A stretch of 35,483 bases of DNA from Cyclobacteriaceae bacterium (lineage in GTDB: Bacteria; Bacteroidota; Bacteroidia; Cytophagales; Cyclobacteriaceae). Shown in pieces: positions 15,973 to 24,888 of this stretch. A program made the translations under genes and the position numbers. How positions within the stretch are numbered: position 1 is the stretch's first letter; every line of letters starts with the position of its first letter. Where the stretch lies: the NCBI GenBank assembly GCA_020832375.1, contig JAFIEW010000032.1, positions 1 to 35,483 of the forward strand. The letters run 5' to 3'. Below the pieces are notes generated by a model, which did no database searches, was not told the origin of the DNA, and saw only the letters and a program-made list of their open reading frames with translations.

Positions 15973-18147
15973 ATGAACAATTCGGCAAAAGAGCTTTCGG
16001 CTTCTAGGGAATCTTTGGATACCGCTTTAGAAGTGATTGAAGGTCAGCTCCCTACAGACTTGTATGGAAGTGTCTATTTTAATTCTTCTGTGGGAAGTGT
16101 CAATTCTGGTGGATTGCCCTATCCTAAGACAAAGGCTAACGGAAAACCTAACCGAGAGTATGGTACGCCAATCATGAATGGTGACGGCTATTTGATAAAG
16201 CTTAGTTTCGATCAAGGCAAGGCTCACCTGAAGAGTAGCTTACTGATGCCCCCATGCTACTTTGCAGATGAGGCACTCAAGGAGGGATCAGAAGCAAGAA
16301 AAAACAGAAGTTTTAAGAACTTCGCTTTTCGTAATTTTGGAATCAGTAGAATGTCGCTCATGCTGGGAGCACGAAACCCATGTAATACTGCAGTAGTTCC
16401 TTTTCGATTTAAAGATCAACCCATTCAGCTTTTAGCAACTTACGATGTTGGTCGCCCTTATCTAGTACAGCCTAAAAGTTTAAATATCAAATCCCCCTTA
16501 GGTAAGCTCAATGAATGGAAAGCAGGTACCCCTGCATTCTTAAATATGCCATTCAAGTTGATTCAGAGCACTGCACATCCTGCCTTCGATCCTGAAACTG
16601 AAGAGCTCTTTACGGTCAATTTCACTAAAAGCGTTCAAACCATGCTTGGGTCATTTCATATGATTGAGATGCTCTTAGAAGACGAACAACTCGTTAAGAG
16701 TCGACTTATACAGCTGATCCGCGATCATGAGCGTAGTGGTGACAATCATTTTTCTCTTAACAGGAAAGTATCATTGTTCTTCAGTGAGCCGGAGCGCTTT
16801 GACCCACAGCTGACAGGAAGGTTTAGAACAAGGTTTTGGAATTGGCTCAAGCATGTTGTAACTCGGTGGCTGAAATCCTATACCTCAACTCGAGATGGAG
16901 TAGAAATACTCCGGTGGGATGGGGGAGCGTCTCTTGATCGTTGGGAGGTACTTGATGAAGATGGAAAGCCACTTAGCATTATACAGTGCATGCATCAAAT
17001 ATCTTTTTCGAAAGACTATATCGTATTAATAGATGCATCATTCAAGTTTTCACTTGATCTTTTAGTGAGTAATCCCTTCCCAGGTGATTTTGAGATAGAC
17101 CGTAAAATAAGAGACATACTCTCTCGACCGATGCTTTCATATGTGCCAACTTATATTGTAAGGCGGGCAGATCTTCAAAAAGGAGTGAAGTCGGTGAGGG
17201 CTATAAAGGTGAAAGATGGCTTGCCGGTAGAGGCGGTTCATTTTTCGATGGATTATGATAATCCAGATGGAAAGATCACTCTTCATGTAGCGCACAATAG
17301 TGCTTCTTGTTTAGCGGAATGGATAAGGCCTTATGATAAATCAGCTTTCCCTAGTCATCAAGCTGTGAGTGAAGATATCGTGAGTATGTTCGCGCTGGGA
17401 GATATGGATGTGGGTAGGATAGGAAAATATGTGATCGACGCCACATCTGGTGATTTTGTCAGCAAAGATCAAATTATCTCGCCTAAAGCTTCTGAGCAAT
17501 ATGACGAGAAGATGCCTCATACCTTTGGTTTGAACTTTCACACCTATAGAGGGATTTATGATACCCATAAAAATGTGTCTGAAATTAAGAACATCTTCTG
17601 GCAATCATACGGTTTAGATTCAAGACTTCTAAGTCAATTTATCTTTGATTTGTACAAGGACTATCCCAATAGACTGATTTCATTAGAAGATATGATGCGT
17701 TTCACTCAAAATGGGGTTCCTTTTTGTTTGCTTCGTACCAATACCGATAGTTTAGCTATAGAGGACTACTATCTTTTTGAAGCGGGAGAGAACTTGAGGT
17801 CATTGCAATTTTGCCCTAAAAAAGGGAGTACCAATGAAGAAGATTTATCTGGATATATCGTAACTTTAATGGCTCTTAAGCAAGCGGACGATTCTTTTGA
17901 GCATGAGTGTTGGATATTCGATGCATCCCAATTAAAATCTGGTCCGATCACCAAACTATCAGCTGAGGGATTAGTCTTTAGCAACACCGTTCATTCTGCC
18001 TGGATCAATGAAGCTGTTGATTATTCTTATGGCTATTTAATAGATCAAAAAAAAGAATTGGAAAACGCAGTGAATGGCATCATCATTGGTAGTAGAAAAC
18101 GCAGAATCAATAAATTCATGAAGCAGTACGTCTACCCAAATATCTGA
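15973..18147 (+). CDS. Carotenoid oxygenase (RPE65/CCD) family protein
   Basis: This 724-residue member of the carotenoid cleavage oxygenase family shows four candidate iron-binding histidines at the expected points: H202 in AHPAFDPETEELF, H341 in MHQISFSKDYIVLID, H423 in VHFSMDYDNPDGKITLH and H674 in VHSAWI. The family's early N-x-N/T segment appears as ARNPCNTAVV. The protein is longer than typical bacterial enzymes (about 450-500), with insertions around residues 225-330 and a 50-residue tail after the fourth histidine. It would cleave or isomerise carotenoids, apocarotenoids or related alkenes using Fe(II) and O2; the substrate is unknown. No signal peptide is evident. A large kinase/phosphatase sensor follows 31 bp later on the same strand, so co-transcription is likely. 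Confidence 0.8.
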   Translation: MNNSAKELSASRESLDTALEVIEGQLPTDLYGSVYFNSSVGSVNSGGLPYPKTKANGKPNREYGTPIMNGDGYLIKLSFDQGKAHLKSSLLMPPCYFADEALKEGSEARKNRSFKNFAFRNFGISRMSLMLGARNPCNTAVVPFRFKDQPIQLLATYDVGRPYLVQPKSLNIKSPLGKLNEWKAGTPAFLNMPFKLIQSTAHPAFDPETEELFTVNFTKSVQTMLGSFHMIEMLLEDEQLVKSRLIQLIRDHERSGDNHFSLNRKVSLFFSEPERFDPQLTGRFRTRFWNWLKHVVTRWLKSYTSTRDGVEILRWDGGASLDRWEVLDEDGKPLSIIQCMHQISFSKDYIVLIDASFKFSLDLLVSNPFPGDFEIDRKIRDILSRPMLSYVPTYIVRRADLQKGVKSVRAIKVKDGLPVEAVHFSMDYDNPDGKITLHVAHNSASCLAEWIRPYDKSAFPSHQAVSEDIVSMFALGDMDVGRIGKYVIDATSGDFVSKDQIISPKASEQYDEKMPHTFGLNFHTYRGIYDTHKNVSEIKNIFWQSYGLDSRLLSQFIFDLYKDYPNRLISLEDMMRFTQNGVPFCLLRTNTDSLAIEDYYLFEAGENLRSLQFCPKKGSTNEEDLSGYIVTLMALKQADDSFEHECWIFDASQLKSGPITKLSAEGLVFSNTVHSAWINEAVDYSYGYLIDQKKELENAVNGIIIGSRKRRINKFMKQYVYPNI

Positions 18148-18178
18148 TTATTTATTATAGCACCACACCCAATCTACT

Positions 18179-21100
18179 ATGTTAAAACATAAGGAATACG
18201 AAATATTTAATCTAATCTACGAAGGGCCTAACTCTCAGGTATATCTTGCGCAAAGGAGGTCCGATAAACTACCAGTCATCTTCAAAAAACGAAATAGCGC
18301 TGTAGAAAGTGGCTTTAAATCTATTGAGAGAGAATTTGAAATTGTAAAAAACTTAAATAAGGGAGGCGAGCTTATATGTGCACTTGAAGAGATAGATAAT
18401 GAGATATTTCTTGTGCGTAATTATTACGACGGAGATGCTCTTTCTAAACAAGCCGACGCTTTAAAAGAAGATTTATCCTTGTTTTTTCATGTTGCAGATC
18501 GTATTTGTGCTGACCTATTTGATATCCATCAGGGGCGCGTTATTCACAAAGATCTCAACAAGAACAATATTATCTTCCACTCAGAAACACGAAAAGTTAA
18601 AATTATAGATTTTGGCATCTCTAGTTTGAGTGATCATATATCTAAAAAACTCAATCGAAACCTTGAAGGTACTTTAGAATATATTTCACCTGAGCAAAGC
18701 GGAAGAATAAATCGAGGTATTGATCAGCGATCAGATATTTACTCCTTAGGTATCAATTTTTTTGAGTTTCTTACGGGTACTGTACCTTTTCAAGGTCAAG
18801 ATACACTAGAGGTTATTCACAAACATCTTACTCAAATACCTCATCCACCAAGCTATTATAATAGTAATATTCCTCAAGTCTTGGATGATTTGGTGATGAA
18901 GTGTATCGCAAAGCGCCCAGAAGACAGGTATCAGTCTATTTCGGGCTTATGGGCTGATATTTTATCGATAAAAGAATTTCACCAAAAAGATCAATTCGAT
19001 GAAAGTTTTCAACTGGGTTCCTTTGACTCTTCTAGCTTTTTACAAATTAGCGGAAAGTTATATGGTAGAGAAAAAGTTGTTAAAAATCTTCAAAGTGCTT
19101 TAAGATCTGTTGAAAAGGGTGGGGTGGAGTATTGTGAGCTATCAGGGCCTACTGGTAGTGGTAAATCACATCTGATGGCTCATTTTCAAGACATGTTAAA
19201 AATGGATGCTCGCACTTGTGCCGCAGGAAGTTTTGAAAAAGAAAAAGTGCAAGAACCATTTTATGGTATTCAAAAAGCATGTAATCAATTGATCGATCAG
19301 CTGCTTCATTTGACTGAAAGTGAAATTAATTTTCACAAGATGCAAATTGAAAACTTGTTAGGTAACAGTGCAGTCACCTTTGAAGCAATAGCACCGAATT
19401 TATCAAGCCTTATCGACATACCTGATGTTGAAATTGTAGTAGAAGGTCAAGATGCGGTCAATCAGTTAAGATATCAGTTCAAGCTTTTTATTCAATATTT
19501 TATTGAGCATTTTGGAAGCTTTGTTCTGTGTCTCGAAGATATTCAATATATTGATGATTCATCATCCGATATTTTGCTCTACCTATTGTCTGATCGAGAA
19601 ATTAAGAATCTCCTTGTTGTATCAACAGTATCTGATAAGTCCCAGCCGATATTTTCCAACAAAGTTTTCTCCGATTTGGTCAATCGGCCATCTTTATTTA
19701 TAGACGCTCATCAGATCGCTTTGAGTAATTGGACACTTTTAGAAACTTCTCAATTTCTTTCTGATACTTTACAAGAGGATGAAAGTTACATTGAGCCCCT
19801 TGCAAAAATAATTTTCGAAAAAAGTGGCGGTAACCCCTTTTTTACCAGTCAGTTTCTTCAGGATCTTAATGAAAAGGGCTTGTTGGTAAAAGATAAAAAA
19901 GCTGATTCTTTATTTGAAAAAGTAAAGTGGAGTTGGAATGATAAAGCGATTTTAGAATTACCAGTACTAGATAGTGTTGTTGACTTGCTTTTAGATAAGT
20001 TCTCATCACTACCTGAAAATCAACAAAATATTCTTAGGGCTGCATCTGTATTGAATAGAGAGTTTACCTTAGAGGACTTATCCTTTGTTTTACCAAATCA
20101 TAAACTTCGTGATCTTACGGTTTTATCCAAACGGCTTATCGATACAGGAATAATTTTTTTACATCAGTCAGAGGATTTTACATCGGCTCAAGGAACGATT
20201 GATAAAGATAATATCATTTCGTTCACCCATGATAACTTGCAGCATGCGGTTTACTCTAAAACTGACAAAAAAGAAATATCCAATTATCATTTTAATTATT
20301 TAGAAGCTTTCCAAAATTCTGGAAAGTCACCAAGTAAAGGAGTTTTGTTGGTTAGGCATATTGAGTCGGTTGATCATGTAAATTTATCACGGCTACAAGA
20401 GGACTTTTTAATAAGTTGCTATGGTGTTGCTTTTAAGAAATTTCAAAAAAGTAGGGCTTACGATTTAGCTTATGCTAACTCTAAAAGGATTTTAGGTTTA
20501 ATTTCTAATTCGTCCTTAAGTATTCAGGAAAAGAAAGACTTTTTACTTGAACATGCCAATATAGCACGATTAACCGCTGATTACGAAGGTATGGAGTCAG
20601 CTTTAAAAGCATGGGAGCCTTATCAGTCAGGTTTAATTGATAAAGCTAAACGCTACGAATTAGAAAGCAAGGCAAATCTTGCTAGAGGGAATTTTAGAGA
20701 AATTTTAGAGTCTAATATTCTTAATGAATTTGGTATTAAGTTGCCTAGAAAAGCTTCTCAATTTGATGTGATCAAAGAGTTTATTCTTACCCAAATAGCA
20801 GTAGGAAAAAAAACCTCACAAGATCTTGCCTCTATTCCAGACATGAAGGACGAAAAATTGATCTATGCGATCCGATGTATGCAGCAGCAAGGTCTTGTTG
20901 CCTATTTTATCGATAGTAACCTTTTAGCAGTTCTTTTATGTAGGCAATTAAGGATTATGCTCAAGCATGGTCAAACCAAGGAGACTGCCTACTGTTATGC
21001 ATCATTTGGCCTTTTACTAGCTGGCATCAATTACGATTTTAAGCCAGCCATTCAGTTGGCAGGAGCAGCAGAGATCTTACTCGATAAATATAAATCGCCC

Positions 21101-23440
21101 GATCAGATTGCGCGCGTAAATTTTGTTATTCAGTCATTTATTTATCACTGGAATAGCCCCATGCAGAATACTGTGAAGGTACTGCTAGATAATGTGAAGA
21201 TAGGCCTAAAATACGGCGATACAGAACATTCAGCTTATTCCCTAAGTGTGGGAATGACACATCTATTTTTTTCAGGAGAGTCTTTGAGTAATTTGAAAGT
21301 TAAAATTGATGAATATGTTGAGCTAACAAAAAGTATCAATCAAAGTAATACTCTTCACCAATTATCGAACTATAGACAATTAGCCCAAAACTTAAGTGAT
21401 TCCCATACCGCTCAGCCATGGATAGTTGATGGAAAGTTCCTTAATAAAAAAGACGTTGTTCAGCGTTGGGAGGACAATGAGGATAAAACCAGTCTCTTTA
21501 CTATTCACTGGAACGAAACATTACTTTCTTATCTTTTTGATCAAAATAATTTAGCTCTCAGGGCAGCTGAAAAGACTAACTTATACAAAGATGGACTGAT
21601 AGGAGGATACAACATACCCATGTTTTTTTGGGTTGAATCCTTGATTAATTTCCGCGCTCAAGAAGTCACGGGAAAAAACAGGAAACTGCAAAAAACCATT
21701 AATAAGAATATAAAACTATTTAAAAAATGGTGTCGCTTTTATGATAAAAACCATTATCATAAATTACTTCATTTAGAGGCGGAGTTAGACTTTTATAAAG
21801 GCAATCATAATGCTGCCATGCAAAAGTTTAATCAGGCAATTTTGAAAGTGGAGGCGACTTCTTTCACACTCGACAAACTGATCATTTACAGAGCTATCGT
21901 GAACTTCTATTTGGATAGAGGTTTCAAAGACTTTGCTACTTTTTATCTCAATAAGGCTTTAGATTTAGCAATAAATTGGGGAGCACATCGATGGGTAGAT
22001 TATTTGTGTGAAATTTATAAAGAAATTTTACCAGTCAAAGGTGCTAGTGGTAACAGTACCTTTGTCTCAGGTACAAGTTCATATACTAGAACAACAGGGT
22101 CAGGCACTTTAAATGAGTCCCTAGATCTAAAGACGATTATTAAATCCAATCAAAGTATCTCTGGTGAGGTTCAGCTTTCGGGAATATTGAAGACCACTCT
22201 TTCGATCATAATGGAAAGTGCTGGTGCTGATAGTGGATACATCTATAAGCAAGACGCAGGTAAAGCATATTTATGGGCTAGCATTCATTCAGGTGAGGAA
22301 GCTCAGGTTTTTGATTGGCAAAGTCAAGAGCCAAGTCAGGTACAGATCGTCAATTTTGTCAATAGAAGTAAAAAAACTGTGGTGATTGATGATCTGAAGC
22401 AAGATAGTCAGTATTCAACAGACCCTTATTATAAGGAAAGAATGCCAGCTTCTGTATTTTGCTTGCCAGTAATTAATAAGGGCAATCTCCTGATGACGCT
22501 TTATTTAGAAAATAATCTTGCCACAGGTGTTTTTTCTAATGAACGAGAAGAACTATTGGGTATTTTGGCTTCGCAGGCAGCTATCTCTACAGAAAATGCT
22601 TCGCTTTATGAAAACCTTGAAAATAAAGTAAAGGAACGAACACAAGAAGTGGTGAAGCAAAAAGAAATCATTGAAAAGAAAAATGACAATATTACAGCAA
22701 GTATCAACTACGCTAAACGGATTCAAGATGCCATTATACCAGATGCAGCTTTAATTAAAGATCATCTGATAGATGCTTTTGTTTTATTCCGACCTAGAGA
22801 TATTGTAAGTGGTGATTTTTATTGGTTTAAAAAGAAAGATGACTACATAATAATTGCAGCTGTGGACTGTACAGGGCATGGAGTGCCTGGTGCATTTATG
22901 AGTATGATTGGATACAACTTGTTAAATGATGCCGTATTACAAAACAATATTTTCGATCCGGGTAAAGTATTAGAGTTCATTCATCAGGGAGTTAGGGCAG
23001 CCTTACAACAAGAAACAACGAATAATCGTGATGGTATGGATATGGCTTTGATCGTGTACGATCAAAAAATGAAGAAAATGACCTTTGCAGGCGCTAACAA
23101 TCCTCTCGTGAGGATCAATAGCCTTGGTGAAATTGAAAGGATCCAAGGAGATAAGTCCTCTATTGGGGGTAGACAAAGAGAAAATGTAAGGAAGTTTACC
23201 ACTCAAACTATTGAAATTAATCCAAATGATAAGTTCTTCATTTTTTCAGATGGCTATCAGGATCAATTTGGTGGAGCGAATGGTAGGAAATACATGAGTA
23301 AACGTTTTAGAGACCTTTTGGCTAAGCATGCTCAATTACCTATGGACAGTATGAAGCTGGAATTGGAGAAAGAGCTTGATAGCTGGATGATCAATGAACA
23401 GCAATTAGATGATATTTTGGTGATAGGACTCGAGCTTTAA
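18179..23440 (+). CDS. HstK-like Ser/Thr kinase - AAA ATPase - GAF - SpoIIE/PP2C phosphatase fusion
   Basis: This 1753-residue cytosolic signalling protein has several domains. A Ser/Thr kinase covers about 4-264: Lys36 or Lys37, HKD at 123-125, DFG with D144, then SPEQ; HRD reads HKD and the glycine loop is degenerate. An AAA/STAND ATPase follows, with Walker A GPTGSGKS at 323-330 and Walker B around 448-454, then a winged-helix-like part. A long helical region (about 750-1300) resembles the HstK middle. GAF is at about 1330-1475, with a coiled-coil linker to about 1520. The SpoIIE-type PP2C domain (about 1530-1753) has metal-binding Asp candidates D1546, D1563, D1691 and D1744/D1745. The architecture matches HstK proteins, but the usual C-terminal histidine kinase is replaced by a phosphatase. 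It probably shares a transcript with the carotenoid oxygenase. Ligand and target are unknown. Confidence 0.88.
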   Translation: MLKHKEYEIFNLIYEGPNSQVYLAQRRSDKLPVIFKKRNSAVESGFKSIEREFEIVKNLNKGGELICALEEIDNEIFLVRNYYDGDALSKQADALKEDLSLFFHVADRICADLFDIHQGRVIHKDLNKNNIIFHSETRKVKIIDFGISSLSDHISKKLNRNLEGTLEYISPEQSGRINRGIDQRSDIYSLGINFFEFLTGTVPFQGQDTLEVIHKHLTQIPHPPSYYNSNIPQVLDDLVMKCIAKRPEDRYQSISGLWADILSIKEFHQKDQFDESFQLGSFDSSSFLQISGKLYGREKVVKNLQSALRSVEKGGVEYCELSGPTGSGKSHLMAHFQDMLKMDARTCAAGSFEKEKVQEPFYGIQKACNQLIDQLLHLTESEINFHKMQIENLLGNSAVTFEAIAPNLSSLIDIPDVEIVVEGQDAVNQLRYQFKLFIQYFIEHFGSFVLCLEDIQYIDDSSSDILLYLLSDREIKNLLVVSTVSDKSQPIFSNKVFSDLVNRPSLFIDAHQIALSNWTLLETSQFLSDTLQEDESYIEPLAKIIFEKSGGNPFFTSQFLQDLNEKGLLVKDKKADSLFEKVKWSWNDKAILELPVLDSVVDLLLDKFSSLPENQQNILRAASVLNREFTLEDLSFVLPNHKLRDLTVLSKRLIDTGIIFLHQSEDFTSAQGTIDKDNIISFTHDNLQHAVYSKTDKKEISNYHFNYLEAFQNSGKSPSKGVLLVRHIESVDHVNLSRLQEDFLISCYGVAFKKFQKSRAYDLAYANSKRILGLISNSSLSIQEKKDFLLEHANIARLTADYEGMESALKAWEPYQSGLIDKAKRYELESKANLARGNFREILESNILNEFGIKLPRKASQFDVIKEFILTQIAVGKKTSQDLASIPDMKDEKLIYAIRCMQQQGLVAYFIDSNLLAVLLCRQLRIMLKHGQTKETAYCYASFGLLLAGINYDFKPAIQLAGAAEILLDKYKSPDQIARVNFVIQSFIYHWNSPMQNTVKVLLDNVKIGLKYGDTEHSAYSLSVGMTHLFFSGESLSNLKVKIDEYVELTKSINQSNTLHQLSNYRQLAQNLSDSHTAQPWIVDGKFLNKKDVVQRWEDNEDKTSLFTIHWNETLLSYLFDQNNLALRAAEKTNLYKDGLIGGYNIPMFFWVESLINFRAQEVTGKNRKLQKTINKNIKLFKKWCRFYDKNHYHKLLHLEAELDFYKGNHNAAMQKFNQAILKVEATSFTLDKLIIYRAIVNFYLDRGFKDFATFYLNKALDLAINWGAHRWVDYLCEIYKEILPVKGASGNSTFVSGTSSYTRTTGSGTLNESLDLKTIIKSNQSISGEVQLSGILKTTLSIIMESAGADSGYIYKQDAGKAYLWASIHSGEEAQVFDWQSQEPSQVQIVNFVNRSKKTVVIDDLKQDSQYSTDPYYKERMPASVFCLPVINKGNLLMTLYLENNLATGVFSNEREELLGILASQAAISTENASLYENLENKVKERTQEVVKQKEIIEKKNDNITASINYAKRIQDAIIPDAALIKDHLIDAFVLFRPRDIVSGDFYWFKKKDDYIIIAAVDCTGHGVPGAFMSMIGYNLLNDAVLQNNIFDPGKVLEFIHQGVRAALQQETTNNRDGMDMALIVYDQKMKKMTFAGANNPLVRINSLGEIERIQGDKSSIGGRQRENVRKFTTQTIEINPNDKFFIFSDGYQDQFGGANGRKYMSKRFRDLLAKHAQLPMDSMKLELEKELDSWMINEQQLDDILVIGLEL

Positions 23441-23450
23441 TGCTCGAGTC
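23427..23450. terminator. Shared hairpin over convergent overlapping gene ends
   Basis: GACTCGAGC (23427-23435) and GCTCGAGTC (23442-23450) are perfect 9-bp arms around the loop TTTAAT. The TAA of the forward sensor gene (23438-23440) and the TAA of the reverse gene (23437-23439) both lie in the loop. It can act on both strands, but no long T-run follows. Confidence 0.6.
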
Positions 23451-24039
23451 TTGCCCAATGTCCTCTGGGGATGACAAATTGAAAATTTTCCAATAGCATA
23501 TCTTGGAACTCAGTTGGAAGTCGAATTCCAAGCAGTTCGTAATTGAGATCTACAGATAGATAATAAAATAATGCATTGTTATTAGAATATAGCTTGATAT
23601 GATAAGGCACATGGCTGTAAGGGTTATTAAAGATAAACTTTCCTTCAGTTACAAAGTCTTTTTCATTTTGAAAGTCTCTTTTATTGGCCGTAGTACCTCT
23701 TATTGGCACAATCATTTCTACGCTTTGATTCTGTAATCCTGCAAAAACTCGGTCAAATAACTCACGGCTATCACCTTCAAACTCTGTGACAAAATCGGCC
23801 ATATTAAATCTTCCCTCGATTTGATGCTTGTCCGCATCGTATCTCACTTTGCAGCGGTTGTTAATAAATCTAAATCGCTCACTTTCCCCTTGCATCTCAA
23901 GACTGATTCTGGTAGAAATAAAAGGGTTTTGTTCACTTACCTGCGCTTTTAACTGGCTTTCTGATAACCCTAAATTCCAAAAAATCACAATCGCCAGCAA
24001 TTGAGCCGCTTTTTGTAAAAAAACTTTCTTTTTTTTCAT
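23437..24039 (-). CDS. Exported hypothetical protein, distant YceI resemblance
   Basis: This is a 200-residue exported protein. A lysine-rich N-terminus and hydrophobic stretch (AAQLLAIVIFWNLGL), with LKAQ near residue 33, form the signal peptide. The mature part is predicted beta-rich. Segments such as QIEGRFNMADFVTEFEGDSRELF and VTEGKFIFNNPYSHVPYHIKLY loosely recall YceI lipocalin-like proteins, but the match is weak and I treat it as tentative. It overlaps the 3' end of the large sensor gene by 4 bp, convergently. The neighbour upstream (24118-24474) is another small exported protein on the same strand, 78 bp away. Confidence 0.6.
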   Translation of the reverse strand: MKKKKVFLQKAAQLLAIVIFWNLGLSESQLKAQVSEQNPFISTRISLEMQGESERFRFINNRCKVRYDADKHQIEGRFNMADFVTEFEGDSRELFDRVFAGLQNQSVEMIVPIRGTTANKRDFQNEKDFVTEGKFIFNNPYSHVPYHIKLYSNNNALFYYLSVDLNYELLGIRLPTEFQDMLLENFQFVIPRGHWARLEH

Positions 24040-24117
24040 GGATCATTTAGTTTGGCTTAATGAATTATAAGGTAGATTCGATAGCAACTAGATATAGATA
24101 GCTGTCATGAGGGAACC

Positions 24118-24474
24118 TCACTCTATAATAATCGTCGTTTTATTTTTTCTACCCTTTTTTAAAGGCTCTGTTTGCGTTCCTAATGTGTAATTGTCTCTAT
24201 CATCCTTTTCAGCATGAATGAAATATGTTTTTTCGCCACCTAATTGCCTAAAGGTTATTCTGCCTTTTTTATCAGTTAGTTGAGCCTGTTGTAATTCGTG
24301 TTTTTTGTTATTGTAGTCTTCTTCCGTTTCATAAATCCTTACTGTAGCACCCTCTACTGTATTTCCAGTTTCATTTCTTATGGTGATTTCTAATGAGGTA
24401 TTTAATAATTGAGCTTGGGATGCGAATGGAAAAAGAGTTGCCATTGTTAAAAATAAAATCATCGATAGTTTCAT
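24118..24474 (-). CDS. Small exported carboxypeptidase-regulatory-like domain protein
   Basis: This is a 118-residue protein with a clear signal peptide (MKLSMILFLTMATLFPFASQAQ). It is followed by one transthyretin/SpaA-like beta-sandwich: LEITIRNETGNTVEGATVRIY, a lysine-rich strand, then TDKKGRITFRQLGGEKTYFIHAEKDD and a closing TTIIIE strand. These are the hallmarks of carboxypeptidase-regulatory-like or Cna-B-type domains, here as a stand-alone periplasmic or surface module. Its function is unknown. It may form an operon with the exported gene at 23437-24039. A reverse-strand -7-like box, TATATTTT, lies about 20 bp upstream of the ATG. Confidence 0.72.
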   Translation of the reverse strand: MKLSMILFLTMATLFPFASQAQLLNTSLEITIRNETGNTVEGATVRIYETEEDYNNKKHELQQAQLTDKKGRITFRQLGGEKTYFIHAEKDDRDNYTLGTQTEPLKKGRKNKTTIIIE

Positions 24475-24775
24475 AAGATTAAGGAGTTAGTATTTAAAAA
24501 TATACGCCTTGATATAAACGAGATTTTTTTTGCTAAGATGCTTATGCACGAAATAAGCCTTCATAATTAATCATTAAAATCCGCTTATTTTTGAATTTAT
24601 GATGTCGTTTTTCAAAAAATGTCATTCAATTATGAATTTACAATAAAAAATTTTGTGAGATAGGTAAATAAGACTTTACCCCTTTTTAAAAATAGATACT
24701 GTCCTAAAAAGTCCCAAGTACTGCAAGCTCGAGGCGGCACAAGCTTTGCTTGTTTTAATTGACGGTAAAATGATA

Positions 24776-24810
24776 ATTTGAAAAAAGCTTAAAATAAGCT
24801 TTTTTCAAAT
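24776..24810. repeat. Perfect 16-bp inverted repeat (hairpin)
   Basis: ATTTGAAAAAAGCTTA (24776-24791) and TAAGCTTTTTTCAAAT (24795-24810) are exact reverse complements around AAA. Weaker pairing extends outward: CGGTA (24763-24767) with TACCG (24814-24818), and AATTG (24757-24761) with CAATT (24823-24827). It lies about 255 bp beyond the murB stop, so it is a poor candidate for the murB terminator. Confidence 0.85.
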
Positions 24811-24833
24811 AAATACCGCTTACAATTCACAAT

Positions 24834-24888
24834 AATGCTTGGGGCTAAGCTACAAAATGTCGATATCAGACATTTTCGTGCAAGCATT
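24834..24888. repeat. Nested inverted repeats, two-stem structure
   Basis: Outer arms AATGCTTG (24834-24841) and CAAGCATT (24881-24888) enclose inner arms AAAATGTC (24854-24861) and GACATTTT (24869-24876) with a GATATCA loop. The interior loop is 12 nt on one side and 4 nt on the other. Such nested stems are common in structured RNAs and in subterminal ends of small mobile elements. Confidence 0.75.
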
